Assembly (NCBI GenBank): GCA_029531795.1
Contig: JAPEIS010000001.1
Location: 1,922,001-1,986,000, forward strand
Direction: 5' to 3'
DNA: 64,000 bases
From: Sclerotinia nivalis
Lineage: Eukaryota > Ascomycota > Leotiomycetes > Helotiales > Sclerotiniaceae
Shown here piece by piece: positions 22,760-35,342 of this stretch (positions are counted from its first letter, which is position 1; each line of letters opens with the position of its first letter). Position numbers and translations under genes: made by a program. Below the pieces are notes generated by a model, which made no database searches, had not been told where the DNA came from, and saw nothing but the letters and a program-made list of their open reading frames with translations.

Positions 22760-23502
22760 TGTTGTAAAATAAATTGATTTGTTAATGTTAGTAAATTTGT
22801 ATTCAACCGCAAAGAGTTACATTTGATGTGATATGAATGTTTGTCGTAGCTATTGTTGATTTCAGGAAGTAGGTAAGGTAATATATTTTACATTAATGCA
22901 AGGGCAAATATTGATAAACAAGCTTTTCACCGCCCGGGGTTGCCAGATCAACGAGCATACTGCCATCACGTGTTGTAAACATTGTTTTAGCAACACGTCA
23001 TTGTGGCCTGACATAGACCATCTCATGGCCTTTCACATTATAGGTTAGTGATTGAGCGTTGAAAATTATACATCATCTCAGCTTATAAAAACAATTATCA
23101 TCACATACAGCGGTATATAGCCCATACCAAATACTAGATACCCAGCTCAAGTCAAATTCCCAGAACAACCGATTCAATTAGATCAATCATTCAGACCACA
23201 TTTCCACAGAGCATATATCAACAAGAGACAGCTAACTCCCCGAGTTATTTGTTATATATCCTATCATTTGACGAACTTTTCTGTATATGGAGATCCTAGA
23301 TATTTATTGGACTTTCTAATATCTAGTGTGAAATAATCCAAAGGTTCCTCAAGACTAATTTCAATCAATCCTCAAAGAAATGCAATGCGAAATATAATTA
23401 CACCCCCGTCTTCCCTCATTAGAGTATCAATATATACACAAAATGCCCACACCATCTAATTTTCCAATTTTTTATAACCCAACCCCAAAATGCATCTTCC
23501 CC
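22760..23502. other. Upstream region of the BRCT gene / downstream of the lysophospholipase
   Basis: 743 bp. It contains a CACGTG E-box within a short inverted repeat (listed separately) and otherwise AT-rich sequence. I see no gene. Confidence 0.5.
22967..22998 (-). promoter_or_regulatory. E-box inverted repeat upstream of the BRCT gene
   Basis: CACGTG at 22967-22972 begins an inverted repeat: ACGTGTTG (22968-22975) and CAACACGT (22991-22998) are exact complements separated by 15 bp. It lies about 210-240 bp upstream of the ATG. CACGTG is the core site of bHLH factors such as Cbf1; use here is inferred. Confidence 0.4.
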
Positions 23503-25510
23503 CTATGCAAACACAACACATGCGGCAGCAGTTACAGCGACAATAATGCTCATGAATTTGCTTCCTTGCAAGGCGACACCAGAAGACTTTGTGGCGATAT
23601 ACGCAGGATCGTACACAACATCACTAGTATTCAAAGTACCATTCCAACAGTATCTGTTAAAACAGGCAGTGCATGCATCGGGTACGGCGGTATTGGTCTT
23701 GTGAAGTGAGCGGGAAATGATAGCGCAGCCAAGGCACGTTGGCCATTCTGGATCGACGGTACCGTTAGCCATTGTGGCGACATCGTAACCGTTTCTGATG
23801 ATAAGGTTGCGTTCATTGTTGCTGTACGACGGGTCAAAGGTCGATACGTTGGAATGGTAGATATAGGGGGCATTAGGAATGTAGACGATTAAAGGTGTCT
23901 GTCCCGTGGAATTTGAAGGATCACAACCGAAGAAACTGGGACGTTTGTTGAGGCCAAGATTAACGAATGTATTTTGACCAGGGACTGAAGGGAAAGCCGT
24001 TCCGTTTGCAATAGTTTCATTTTGAGAGCGTTGCCAGGTTGCAACGAGAGAAGTTCCGTTGGGCCAAAAATACGTGGTGTCTGCGGATGAATCGACCGCG
24101 AAGATTACATCCACTTCACGGATAGGTTGAATGAGCGAGTAAAGAGGAATGTTCTGGCCATCTTCACCTCCGTCGACCAGATCTAGTTGTGTAGCTTGGG
24201 CATTGCGGTTGGTTTCATTGTTGAATGCATAAAAGGGATTAGGTTGATATTGCGCTATATCATTGTTGGTGAATCCTACTTTGTCGAGAATGGCGGTGAA
24301 CGCTTCAGTAACGAAGGCTGGAAGTGAACTCTGGTTGGCTTGAAGCAAGAATTGGTTGAAAAGCGTGGACGAAGTACCCATCACGTAGCCGACCTGGTCA
24401 AAACCACGAACGCATTGTTGACCGTCAGGAATGGCACCGGCGGTGAAGTTTGAACCAATATAGCGCAGTGGTGCAAATGCATATGTCGTAGGATCCCATG
24501 AACCAAGCTCAAATGGATTAAATTCGTAGACAGTAGAGTTGAGTGATATAATCTCGGTGTATGGCGCACGGCTATCAGCGACGAGAAAAGGCATTGGGAT
24601 ATTAGCATTTGCGAAGTTGTCCTCTAGCGCGATTGACGAAAAGGTGTAAGCCGGTCCGCCATCCGTAGCATTAACAAGTTGGAATGATAATGCACGTCCC
24701 CAATAATCGGTGACTGAGGTGTTGAAATTGAGCGGAGCATTCGCCTTCCCTTTAACTTGAGATTCAATGGTACTATAGTAATCAGCAGTACTCAAGATCT
24801 GAATGCCATCATCGTTAGGTCCTTCGAAGATGGAGTTATCAAAATTCCACACATCGGAACCATCTCGTAAAGCTTCGACGCTGCTAAAGTTGTTGGTGTA
24901 AATTGAACCGACCAACCATCCACCGCCAGAAAGACCAGCAAGATAGGTTGTAGCTTGTAGGAGACCTCCAATTTGTCCTGTGTTTGTAGAATTTGAGGTT
25001 CGATCATCGGCCGCAGCAAGAAATCCAGCACCATTCAGCATTGCACGATAACCTCCTCCGGAAATTGCTATACCAATATTTGGTAATGTGGATACATTGC
25101 CTGAGACTCTGTTGATATATGCAGCTGCATCGAATCCGGAAATGTTCATCCTCTCGAGGAAAGTTATCATGGGTTGAATGGTATTATTTCTTCGTAATTC
25201 AAGCCATGATGTTTCATTGGCAGATAATTCATTGGCTCTTCGGATCGTCGGTCTCGTACCGGGACAGTCTACCGCTCCTGGTGTATAGCTCCCTGTTGGC
25301 GAATCTGGTAATGCACGCTTCACAGCTACCATAGGTGCCGCCAATACTTCAGCAGCGAGAATCTCCGGGGATGCATCTCGGGGCAAAACCAATTGACGAG
25401 CTACAAACTGATTAACCAAACTTGAAGTTAGAACTCTCTTTGGAGTAACACATACCATCACATATTGAAGTTAATGCAACATAAGCGACTATAGCTCCAA
25501 AGCCTTTCAT
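23503..25510 (-). CDS. Lysophospholipase / phospholipase B, secreted and GPI-anchored
   Basis: Hydrolyses acyl esters of (lyso)phospholipids at the cell surface or outside the cell. Exon 25510-25456 encodes the start of a signal peptide ([19 protein letters not shown]). A 55-nt intron with GTATGT, a CTAAC branch site and TTTGTAG leads to exon 25400-23503; together they give 650 residues. Family motifs are the oxyanion stretch SGGGYRAML (residues 132-140), the nucleophile elbow GLSGGGW with Ser176, and the catalytic Asp motif [13 protein letters not shown] in the second half. Many NxS/T sites indicate heavy N-glycosylation. The C-terminus has a Ser/Gly spacer and a hydrophobic tail ([15 protein letters not shown]), as expected for GPI attachment. 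Length and features match fungal PLB proteins. It lies in tandem behind the BRCT gene. Confidence 0.94.
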
Positions 25511-27013
25511 ATTGTCTTGTTACCCGTAGGCAGGTAGGGTGTTCAAGAACAAATGAAAAGGAAAACAAAATCAAGTTGGAATTATCTCGAAATCGAAAGA
25601 AGGAAGAGAAAGCAAAGATGAGAAAGAAAATTTATAAAAAATATATTAAAAAATGAACTCAAATGTTTTCTCCTTCCTCCGTGCTTGTCGGGAGATGGTG
25701 TTTTGGATTAAAGGAACTGAAATGGTAACAATGACAAAATCCAAACGAGGCTTGGTCCTTTTATATGTCCAAATGACGCAGGCCCACGCTTCTATCGTCT
25801 TAAGCTTTTAGTACCTTGCTAGTAAATTTGCACGGGAGATCGACAGGGAGTCAGGAACGACAAGTTGTATACAGAATTCCTTCCCACCGAGTCGGTAACT
25901 TCCGTTTTGATTCGTTGAATATGATTGGGGAAGAGTAAGCAGTTGAAGTTGGTTAGACTATTATTAGATAGCAGGTAAGATCTTACGAAAGGAAGAGGAG
26001 ATTTGAATTAAATCCGTGCTGCGACCTTGCTGTACGAACTACTCGAGCTATACTCTGTACACTCACTGCACAGCCAGCTGTGTATTTTACAGCCTTGTAG
26101 AAAGTAGAAAAGGTTATGTGCGGTGGGGTGTCTTAAGAACTGCGGTGACCTCAAAGATGCATATATTGCTAATATATTGCTAACTCGATTCTGCAATAGT
26201 GAATTTGAAAAATTGATGTTCTCCGGGTATTTCGGGGATCCCAGATTATATATGCAAGGAGAGTATGTAATACTGAAGGAATGCGAGATGGATGCGAAGT
26301 GACAGCAGAGCTGCAAAAAGGGATTAACGCGTAGATCATAAAAAGCCACCACTCTTGTTACGCTGAGCTGCGGATCACCGGCTTTGAATTGGTTTATGGA
26401 GAATTCAAACAAGCCCGCTTTAATAAATACTACGGAAAGAGTCTTAACTCTCTTCAGTTAAAATCGGGTAAAAGTTCGGCGCTTGAGTTGGCAAAAGATT
26501 CTGCAAAATGAAACGCTATTCGGCGCACAGTTATTACCTCATAGGATGATGAGGTGTATCGGTAGGTAGGCAGTAGGTATGCATCTGCGATCCTCCACAA
26601 GGCGCAGTCAAATGAGCTGATATCGATTGGGGCCGGAAACAAAGAAGAAAAGACCTTGAAGGCTTGAAGGCTTGAGGATGTTTTGTTTTGAGATGACAAA
26701 CCCGGTTGAAAATCCTTTATGTCGGATCTCGAGTTGTGGTTGTATTTTGTTGTATTTGTCATATTTGTCGTATTTGTCGTATACCAGTACCAATATTGGG
26801 TATGGTACAGTAAATTGTAAATATATGGATACCACACATTTGAATTGAATCTCTTGTGCATGATTGTTAATAATCCGAATTAAACATTTTCAAAAACTTG
26901 TTAATTTGTGACTAAAGTCTTGATTGTGTATCTAGTTTGAGTAAGTAGTAGTCCGTTACTATTGTAAAACAGGTGCTTTGGTGCTTTGATGCTTTGATGC
27001 TTTGATAGGGAGA

Positions 27014-27078
27014 GGAGAAAAGAAATAATTCCGTAGGAGAAAAGAAATAACTCCGTAGGAGAAAAGAAGTATCCCGTA
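27014..27078. repeat. 22-bp tandem repeat x3
   Basis: Units at 27014-27035, 27036-27057 and 27058-27078 share GGAGAAAAGAA and end in CCGTA; the third has a 1-bp deletion and substitutions. Confidence 0.9.
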
Positions 27079-27180
27079 GGTAAAAAAATAAAAATTGCTG
27101 TTTGCAGTAGGTGGGGCAGTGTCATCCATCACGTTTACCGCTTGCTTCCTTTTCCGAATCGGAATGTTTTCGGTAAACAT

Positions 27181-27213
27181 GTGAATATCATGTGAATATC
27201 ATGTGAATATCAT
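27181..27213. repeat. 11-bp tandem repeat GTGAATATCAT x3
   Basis: Three exact 11-bp copies in an AT-rich intergenic stretch. Confidence 0.9.
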
Positions 27214-27741
27214 ATCATATCTCATATCTACTACATACCTTACAAAACAATCAACTCCATTTTCTTTGTCTAAAAAAACCTTAAACCAAAACCAGCTAAA
27301 ACGATGTCGTTACCATGCGCGCGCTTCTTCTGCCCCCATGTAATCTCTCTCACACAAGTGCATTCGGAATTCGCATTCGCACTTCGCATTCTTGGACTTC
27401 TGATTGGCCAATTAAGATCAAAACTCGTTGGCTCGTATCCGATCCGATCCGATACGCTTTCCTATCAAAGTTCAATCAAGCTTAACAAGTTGTTGAACTG
27501 TTGTGTACCTCTTGGTTGTAGGATGCAGTGATCGAAGAAATTGCCGTGCGCAAGCCAAGCCACCATAACCATACATCCATACATCACAATCTCAATGAAC
27601 ATGACGAATATCGAGTCGGTACATTAACAAACACAATTTACGATATCATTATCGTTTGCCGAATTTCCATTTACTTATCACGAAGCCGGCCTAATAGATA
27701 ACAGCCAAACCGAGGCTGTCCTTATGATATCTTTGGAAACA

Positions 27742-28840
27742 TTACTTTGCTACGCCATTACAAACGCCGCTGATGCCATCCATTTTCTCCGAAGCTTGAT
27801 CAAGCATTCCGCCGTCGCTCAAGCGCTGATAAGCTAGAAGTTTAGTGGTTGGTCGATCATGATATTGATCATGGGCGTCGAGATGAGTGAGGGGGAGCAT
27901 CGTCGATGCCAAGAGAGCAAAGAAGCCTACTAGCCGCGAGCAAGTTGACAAAAAACGGAAGCTTCGGTGAGCAATAAAGTGCCGTATTGACGCAAGTGAT
28001 CTTGGAGTACTCGTGCTTATCATTGCATCCTGTTCCATGAATCAGCCACGGTGGGTAGAGCTGAACCAATGGGCCATAAAGGTAAACCTGGGCTGAGAGG
28101 CGTACCGCCTCCAGGTTTTTTCGGGTGGCCTTGGCCTGAAATGGTGAGATCTCACTAGACGCCAAGAGCTTGCCCGTATGCTCTTGGAAACATTTAGTAT
28201 TTCCGAGTCCTCGCTTCGGTCGAAGGCAATTTTGTCACGTTCCAAGATGCAAGACGCAATAACTGTGAGTTGCTGCTCGAATCTGCCTAAGGGTGCTTCG
28301 TGCTGCAAAACCAATATTGCGCGCTTACTTTGATCAGTTGTACATTGAAAAAGGCCGAGCAGCAAGCTGAGATCGGTCCATATATACAATGCGGGACCAC
28401 ATGAACTCAGGGTCAGCAACAAGTTCTGGCTCGATGCGTTGCAGCGATGGAGTGTGAGAGCAGTAAAGGCCCATGATTTGGGCCACTGTCATTTCTCTGC
28501 GATAAACACCGCAAAAATATCGAAGATTGCCACAATTCATCTCGAGTATATCCTCCAAGATAATTCAAATCAGACTCTCCACGGTACCATATATATCTTC
28601 CTTAATCGTTACTCGTGTTGTAACAATCGCCACTAAGCGATGGCCGGGTACACTTGATGATTCAAAGAATCTGGCCGATGAAGGGCTTTCCACCCAGATT
28701 CTGTAGAGCCACGTCAAACATGAGCATACATTTGGCCAGGAATACCACGTGAGACTGGGGCCGGAGAGTTTAACAACAGGATGCGGCGGCAAAAGCCTCT
28801 CAAGTGTTAGTTTGCTATGCGGCTGAGTATTGATCAAATT
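27742..28840 (-). other. Coding-like relic, possibly a decayed regulator gene
   Basis: Several overlapping minus-strand frames of 74-126 codons succeed each other without a convincing exon structure. One segment, at about 28165-28080 (KNLEAVRLSAQVYLYGPLVQ), vaguely resembles the helix seen late in fungal-specific transcription factor domains. The DNA is less AT-rich than its surroundings, which fits an old gene. I do not recognise the product and there is no zinc cluster in view. Treat it as a guess. Confidence 0.2.
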
Positions 28841-29930
28841 GATGTAAAGTGAAGGTTTAGAGCTTTTCTGAGTAAGATTCCGATATCTTTTTCGTTTTAA
28901 AAGGCCGGGCCAGAAATGCTACGAGGCAGTCTTTTTGCTGTCGGTTTAAACCGATACTCTTCGTGTGTTTAATATATGGAGCTATGATCGTGGACTTGAT
29001 TCTGCACGACTCTGGATAACAATTAGAATAAAGCCATGCTATATGATTCCTGATTCTAGGGTCGCATAATCCGAATAGCAGTCAGATAATGAGAATAATT
29101 TTATCTGGACCCATTGAAATGTTCACATCATTCAGATATATTGATTTCAATTCGAACATCAAATTCATTTTGAATATTTACTTTATTTTGAATATTGAAT
29201 TCGTGTTCGATATTGAATTCTGTTGGATATTGAATATTGGAGATCAAAATTTCATATCTGGTCGGCTAGTCTGGACTATTGGATATCACACATGACTTTA
29301 AAGTCTCTGTCTGAGTTAACGGCGCTTGAGCTCTATTGATGTTCGAAAATTTATCTTACCGTGCCTTCTTTTCGCCGGGGTTAGTCACGTATTAATGTTG
29401 GCTAGCAATGACATTGTTTGCTTCCTCTTCAACAATGGCTATGCACTCACCCAGATGCCGATGCGTTTTTCATTGCCGGAAACGAATTTTGGGTAGATCA
29501 TGACTGACGCAGAGAGTATGTCAGCATTGACAATTGATGCAAAGAGGCATCTAATTTTCCGTCTTTTGCATTCCCAGAATGATCATGTTGCTTTGCGCAC
29601 TTTTCCTGCTTTATAAGCTGATGCATTGAATCTTGCTTAGATATTGCTGTTGTTGGCTCTTTGCTCAGTTGCTCTATGGATAGATCTTTGCAATCGTTTG
29701 TAGAAGATGGACGAGCTTTGCTGCATCGAAGAAATTTGAATTCTTTCTTTCGCTATCACGGCGAAGTACAAGTCCAGCACATGTTTAATTCTTTGAGATC
29801 TAGAGAGGTTCGTATATCTATCTATATATAATTTAATTATATTATGATATTAGATCATCTTAATATTTATAGAATGATTGATTGATTGATTTAATTAACG
29901 TCCACACTGAGTCAAAGACTATCTAGGACG

Positions 29931-29956
29931 GTTAAGAGCTCAATCGAGCTCTTAAC
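29931..29956. repeat. Perfect inverted repeat (11-bp arms, 4-nt loop)
   Basis: GTTAAGAGCTC and its exact complement flank AATC. It is the strongest hairpin I found by eye in the window and lies in gene-poor AT-rich DNA. Confidence 0.75.
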
Positions 29957-30102
29957 AGATGGCTATGGGTAGTGCTATCTAAATAGCATACAGGTTTGTA
30001 TATATTTTTGATGAAGGAAGTGAAAACTAATACTGGGGAGCAAAGCCCGACCTCTATACGGCATCGCATATAAAGATAAAAATACCAATCAAAGCATTAC
30101 AC

Positions 30103-30711
30103 TCATGATTTTCCAAATCCGATCCCTCCATCAATCAAATCCAAACAACCTTCCTTCACATCAACTCTTTGTCCTGTTCGTAACTTCCCAGCGGTCATGC
30201 CTTGCCTAATATCGACTTCATAGAACCCTCCAAACCATGGGGATATTGATCCTACAAGGTACCCCAATCCTGTATGTAGTATATCCTCCACCGAATTCTA
30301 TGGCAGATACGTCATTAGCTCGGATCGTTCCACACAGCCCCTCCAAATATATGAATTGTTGTTGTTTCGATTCGAATCGAAGGAGGTAAGGCCTGAACCT
30401 TAAAACCGAATTTGATAAATCGCGCCCGATGCCCCAGAGGGATCTTGGAGATGATTTTGTAGTATATTATCGTAGATGATAGTGTTGTCCTCTGTTTCGT
30501 AATAAAAGTAGTATTGTAGAAAGCACAATCCAATAATGCAACTATCAAAAAACCGAGATCTGGCCTTTGCCATCAACCAACTCGGAGGCAAAAAACGTCG
30601 CGATCGGATGCCTCTTCCTCTTCCAATCACCACGACTCCATCAAATGACTCAAACTTAGCTCTACAGACTCTAATAATTAAATAAAAGAGCTGGAGGTTC
30701 GTAGAGGACAC
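30103..30711 (-). other. Coding-like segment in broken frames, unknown protein
   Basis: Two or three successive minus-strand frames read like protein: RARFIKFGFKVQALPPSIR and HIFGGAVWNDPS in one (to 30315), then LGYLVGSISPWFGGFYEVDI and EGCLDLIDGGIGFGKS in another (30291-30103). A stop and frame change lie between them, and no good intron joins them. It could be an orphan gene with an unusual intron or a relic. I do not recognise a family. Confidence 0.25.
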
Positions 30712-31194
30712 CGCGTACAGGTGTTGAGTCTTGTCCTCCTAATATTTATAGAAGAATACTAGTTTATTATCTGAATTCAAAAGAAAGGATTTTATAAATC
30801 ATCCGGATTATTAGATAATATATGAATTGAGTTGAATGATTATATAAAGTATTTGTAAAATTCTAAAAGAATACTATATCAAGATCCTCACTTAAATGAA
30901 GTATTATGTTTGCGCAACTTCAATGTTTAGCTGATACGTTCTCAATGTATGGTAACAAGTCCAGGGTCACAGTTAAATATCCCAGGATTCTTGAAGAAAT
31001 ACTGCGTCAAAATTGAAGTTCGATGAAAGACAATCATTAACGTCCCAAATAGTACGGGTAACGCATCCATTATCCAAGAGCTGTCTGCACAATCACAACA
31101 TGATGCCCATAAATATCAAATAATCATCAATACTCCCTATAAACAAATGCTACCTAAGAAGCTACACAAACCAAACCAACAATCCACCCCTCAC

Positions 31195-34100
31195 CTAACG
31201 AAAAAAGTTCTTAAACCCCTCCATAAGCATCGCCCTATTCCTCCCCTTCCTCTGTTGCGCCTGCAACAAATCTCCAACCACCTCCTCTCCACTAGCACTA
31301 TCATCCGCCGCCTTCGCCAAATGCACCACATTCTCCTTTCTCAATTCCTCTCCATGCGCAGCCGTAACAACCGGTAATGCCAAGGAGCTCTTCCCAGACG
31401 GAGATTTCGAAGCAGTGGAGCGCTTAGAATTTAACGAATCGGCTAGTGATCCTTCACTCTTCTTACTTCTGAAACTTGTAAGACGTGCCATGATTGGACT
31501 ACCGCTTGTTGAGTGCGCACCAGCTGTACCGGCGCTACTTTCCTTCTCATCAATAATAACCGCAAGACGTGAGCCATGCCTTCCAGCACTTGCATCTTGC
31601 GATAACGTGTGTTCGAGATCAGGCAATGGCATACTATCGCTTGAATTATGACGGGCTTGACGATTGAGGAGCATCGGTCTAAGACTATCCAACTCGGTCG
31701 CCGCGTGATCTTCTCCGCTCTTATGGAGACTAGCTATACTACCCGAACGTTTCGTAATGCTAGAAATGCTTGCATGGCTAATTTTACGCATCATGGAACT
31801 TGCGGATGCGCGGACCGTGTGTTCTCTGTGGGGTTTGGAGCCCATGCCGGGATAGGGGATGATATCGCGGGTCCAGACGTCTGCGAGCATGGTTTCGAGA
31901 CGCACGCGTTCTGTGCGCGGAGGAGCGAGGATTGTGGGGCGGTGTGGACCGGCTAGGGATTGGGATCTGTTGATTGAGAGTTGGGAGGCGGAGCTTGAAA
32001 GGGAGGGTTCAATTGTGGCGCTTGTGTTTCTTACGATGACGCTGCGGGGAATGGTGGTTTGTCCTTTCATTGTTGTTGCTCTGTGGATAGACTTGCGGCG
32101 AGCGATGGTGCCTGTTTTGAGGGAGATTAGTTGCCTTGTCGGAAAGTACTACGAGTTTATGAAACCCACCTGGCTTTCCATAGATTGTTCCCATGGGCTT
32201 GATATCAAGTGACAACGATGCAGTCATTTCTTGCTGAACAGTGCTATCACATTGCTTGCCAGAACGATCAATAAGGCGGCTCTTCCACTCCAATTCTTCC
32301 TTCGCTGAGCATGCACTCATTATGATTTCGAAGAGTTGAGAAATGTGCTCAAAGACTATCTTCCATGAATGAGGTGCCGTGTGGCATTGTAAACCTATTT
32401 CATATGTCAGAAACATTTGAGAAGCGTAGTAAAACTAATAGAATCAAGCAAGAAGTATGATGACCTACCTTTACCATTATCAACATCCTCCACACCGAGC
32501 TCACTGATCGGAATACAAGCTTGAATCGCGTAAACCTCATCCTGATTTCCAGAAGGCTGAGCAAGAACGAAGAATTTCTCATACAAGAGAGCTATGAAGT
32601 ATTGTCCAGTGATATTGTGACCCGCAACGGTATCTTTCGTCTGCCAGCAAGCATGAAGCACACCACACAAATGATTCTGCTCCAGCGTACGAATCTTGTC
32701 GCGGGATCTACTTTCCGGCTAGATAAAATCAGCAAGAAAAAGCGCGCGGCTGGAGTTCAAAGATGTACCTGACTTGTAAATACTAGATGGTCCTGTAACA
32801 GCCATGTTCTTGACATGGTAGTTACTTTTTGATGATTACCTGCCGCGGAATTCATTGTCTTATGTAATTCTTTGATTCGGAAAAGAGTGGTCTCAACAGT
32901 GGTTGAGGATTCTGGGCAATCGCAGACTGGGCTTTGTTCTAGGAGACGACCAAACAAAACCTCGTATCTAGCGATGCGATGGATAGGCTTAAATATCGTT
33001 AACATTGACCGCAAGTTTTAGGGAGGTCAGATCCCTACCTTGATGAAATAATCCTCGAAGATTCTTCCTTTTTGCGAGCCACTCTCTCGGTTGTCTGTAG
33101 AGACAATCATTTCCTCAGTTGACCGAATTGCTTGATTAAAATCTTTCCATTCATCGGTAGTTCGATATGTTGTATGAATCTGTTTCATCACTTCCTTGTG
33201 CATAATGCCATATGATTCGTACAAGAACAAGCCTGGAATCTGCTTATAATGTGTTAGTATATATGCTATCAAACAAGGTGCAGTGTCCGAACCTTTCCAC
33301 AAAAGACCTTTGCAATTTCTCCCGCTACCTTCGGGTCACCAATGTGTCGGCCACGGCTCTCGGTAGACTCTGAAGCAGGTACTTCTCCCAGGCTTTGCCA
33401 TCTCTTATGCCCTTTGACTGGCGGATGGCTTGGTAGATCAATCGAGACTACCCCAGAGAATTTATTGGTATTGGCCACAACTTTGACGAGTTCATTATAG
33501 AGTTCGTTATTGTGAGTCCATATATCTTTGAGCGTGAGAGCAATGGACTTGCGTAAACTCTGAGAGAGAATAGGAATGGCGAGTAAGAGACCATCAAAAA
33601 CCTAGCAAAGTGTCAGTAAAAGAGTCAAGTGGAGCGGGTTTCTTGTTGCATACACGTATGAGAGCCCGGATATCGTCTAGATAAACCTTCTCGGTAGAGA
33701 GAATTTCCTCGATGACACCTTGACGTTGTTCCATGCGTTTGAGGACATCCTTATCCATGATAAAGCCTCGTGATAAGCAATTTGCATTATCTTCCGAGGC
33801 TCTTCCCTATTGGACAACATTAGCATTTGAGCTATCTCCTTGTATATTTGGAAGCATAAGCCAGGCATGTTGTAAATTGGTGATCAAAGGGAGGATACTT
33901 ACAGCGTACGATGCTCTGCTGCTGTAGTCAGTTCGCTGATGACGAGAAGACATGCCAGTCCTTGAACGTGGTGCAATACTGAAGCTTGCAAGACTGGTAC
34001 CTACACTCTTCATATTACTCACAAAACCAAAAGAGCTGCCCGATAAGGATTTTCTATGGCCTGGTCGGCTTTCTGTTGTGTTGGGTCTTTCAAATATGCC

Positions 34101-35342
34101 TCCTTCAGTTCCATTCCTTGGCATATCACAGCTGGTGGTTTTTCTATGTCCACCTCGTCGCTTGATGGTATGGAGCCATTTCTCGAAAGGGTTTGTTTGA
34201 ATTGTGTTAACCGGCTCTTGGACCATAGGGGTTGGGCTGTCTAAGGAGAATCGAGCGTGACGGGCGGCTTTCTCATCTAAATCATGAATGACTTGTAAGC
34301 CAACTTCGGCCAAGTTACGCATGCTGCTAGAGACTCTGCTTCCCAGACTGCTGTTTATCGAAGACTTGTCATGGCGCCTGGTTACTGGCATTGTAGTGAT
34401 ATGGTCATCCGGATATTGATCGTCCGCGCCATCAAAAGAGAATTGAGCGCGTGCAGCAGCTTTTTCATCTAAGTCGTTAACAACTTGAAGTCCTATAGCA
34501 GCAACGTTACGCATGGTATTGGAGACTCTGCTTCCAAGACTGTCATCTTTGGCGGGTTTATCTTGATAGCTGGTGACTGGCATTGTAGTGATGTATTCCT
34601 CCGTAGATTCGTGATCCGGGCTTTCAAAAGAAAATTGAGCACGAGCAGCAGCTTTTTCATCTAAATCATTAACAACTTGTAGTCCTATGGTAGCCATGTT
34701 GCGTATGGTATTGGAGATTTTGATTCCGAGACTGCTATCTATCGAAGGCTTATCTTGGTAGCTAGGGATTGGGGTTGTAGTGACGGTTCCGTCTACACAT
34801 TTATCTTTGACTGCTGAGTGACTAACTTCGGAATTGATATCAAAGTAGCCACAGATCATAGGCTGCCTTGGGTCCTCAAGTGTATTTAACTCCATTTTGA
34901 TAGGCTTTTGTAGATCGATGGATCGATCGCCAGCGAGGCGAAGAGTATCGGCGAGATCGGAGGCTCTTTGTCTGTTCCACATTAATTTCTTTACTCGGAC
35001 TGGTTCTTCGATGGGGTCCTCGATGGGGTTTTCAATAGGTACACCTTGTTTGGTGAAGTAGCTGATTGTATATCTGGTGCCAAAGGTGATGTGATTTTCT
35101 GGACAATATTCTGCTTCGTGGAGGGCCTTGATGGAGGAATCAGCTGTACAATTTGCATGCCACTCCTTTCCAAGAACTGGCACTTCCTCGCCGAATCTAT
35201 CTTTGATGCTGCTTGAGGAATTGAGAACGATTGGTTCGCGAAGAGCTGTATCTTTTTGGGTAGAGGTATCAATACTATCAACTGTGTGAGCAGGATTAAT
35301 TAACGCGTCAACAGCTCTATCTTCCGTGGTAAAACTTTCCAT
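31195..35342 (-). CDS. Rho guanine nucleotide exchange factor (DH-PH) with three N-terminal repeats
   Basis: Activates Rho-family GTPases by exchanging GDP for GTP, probably at sites of polar growth. Eight exons (35342-33903, 33806-33654, 33601-33293, 33239-33039, 32987-32769, 32718-32469, 32394-32170, 32111-31195) keep frame throughout and give 1237 residues. Residues about 190-375 hold three tandem 64-residue units, each with SLGxxxSxxxRN and LQVxxDLDEKAA. The Dbl-homology domain starts near residue 500 with RQGVIEEILSTEKVYLDDIR (CR1) and ends with PIHRIARYEVLFGRLLEQ (CR3). A PH-like domain follows (AGHNITGQYFIALLYEKFFV, then HSWKIVFEH). The C-terminus is Ser-rich and disordered and ends GFKNFFR. 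The exon 3 donor (GTTCGG) is weak. Which GTPase it acts on cannot be read. Confidence 0.9.
34205..34775. repeat. 192-bp in-frame tandem repeat x3 in the RhoGEF gene
   Basis: Three direct copies of about 192 bp encode the 64-residue units of the RhoGEF N-terminus. Units 1 and 2 share the peptide LQVVNDLDEKAAARAQFSF exactly; unit 3 has diverged (LQVIHDLDEKAARHARFSL). Confidence 0.9.

Larger units (their letters stand above)
25511..31194. other. 5.7-kb gene-poor AT-rich region
   Basis: The longest stretch without a supported gene. It starts with the lysophospholipase promoter. It holds short tandem repeats (27014-27078, 27181-27213, and TTTGATGC-type units near 26975-27005) and a perfect 11-bp-arm hairpin at 29931-29956. 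There are also two coding-like relics on the minus strand (27742-28840 and 30103-30711, described separately). Elsewhere I see only short frames without domains. There is no terminal inverted repeat, reverse transcriptase or transposase. Confidence 0.55.

Noticed and set aside
35302..35307. MluI box near the RhoGEF start
   Set aside because: It lies inside the first exon and is a single copy.
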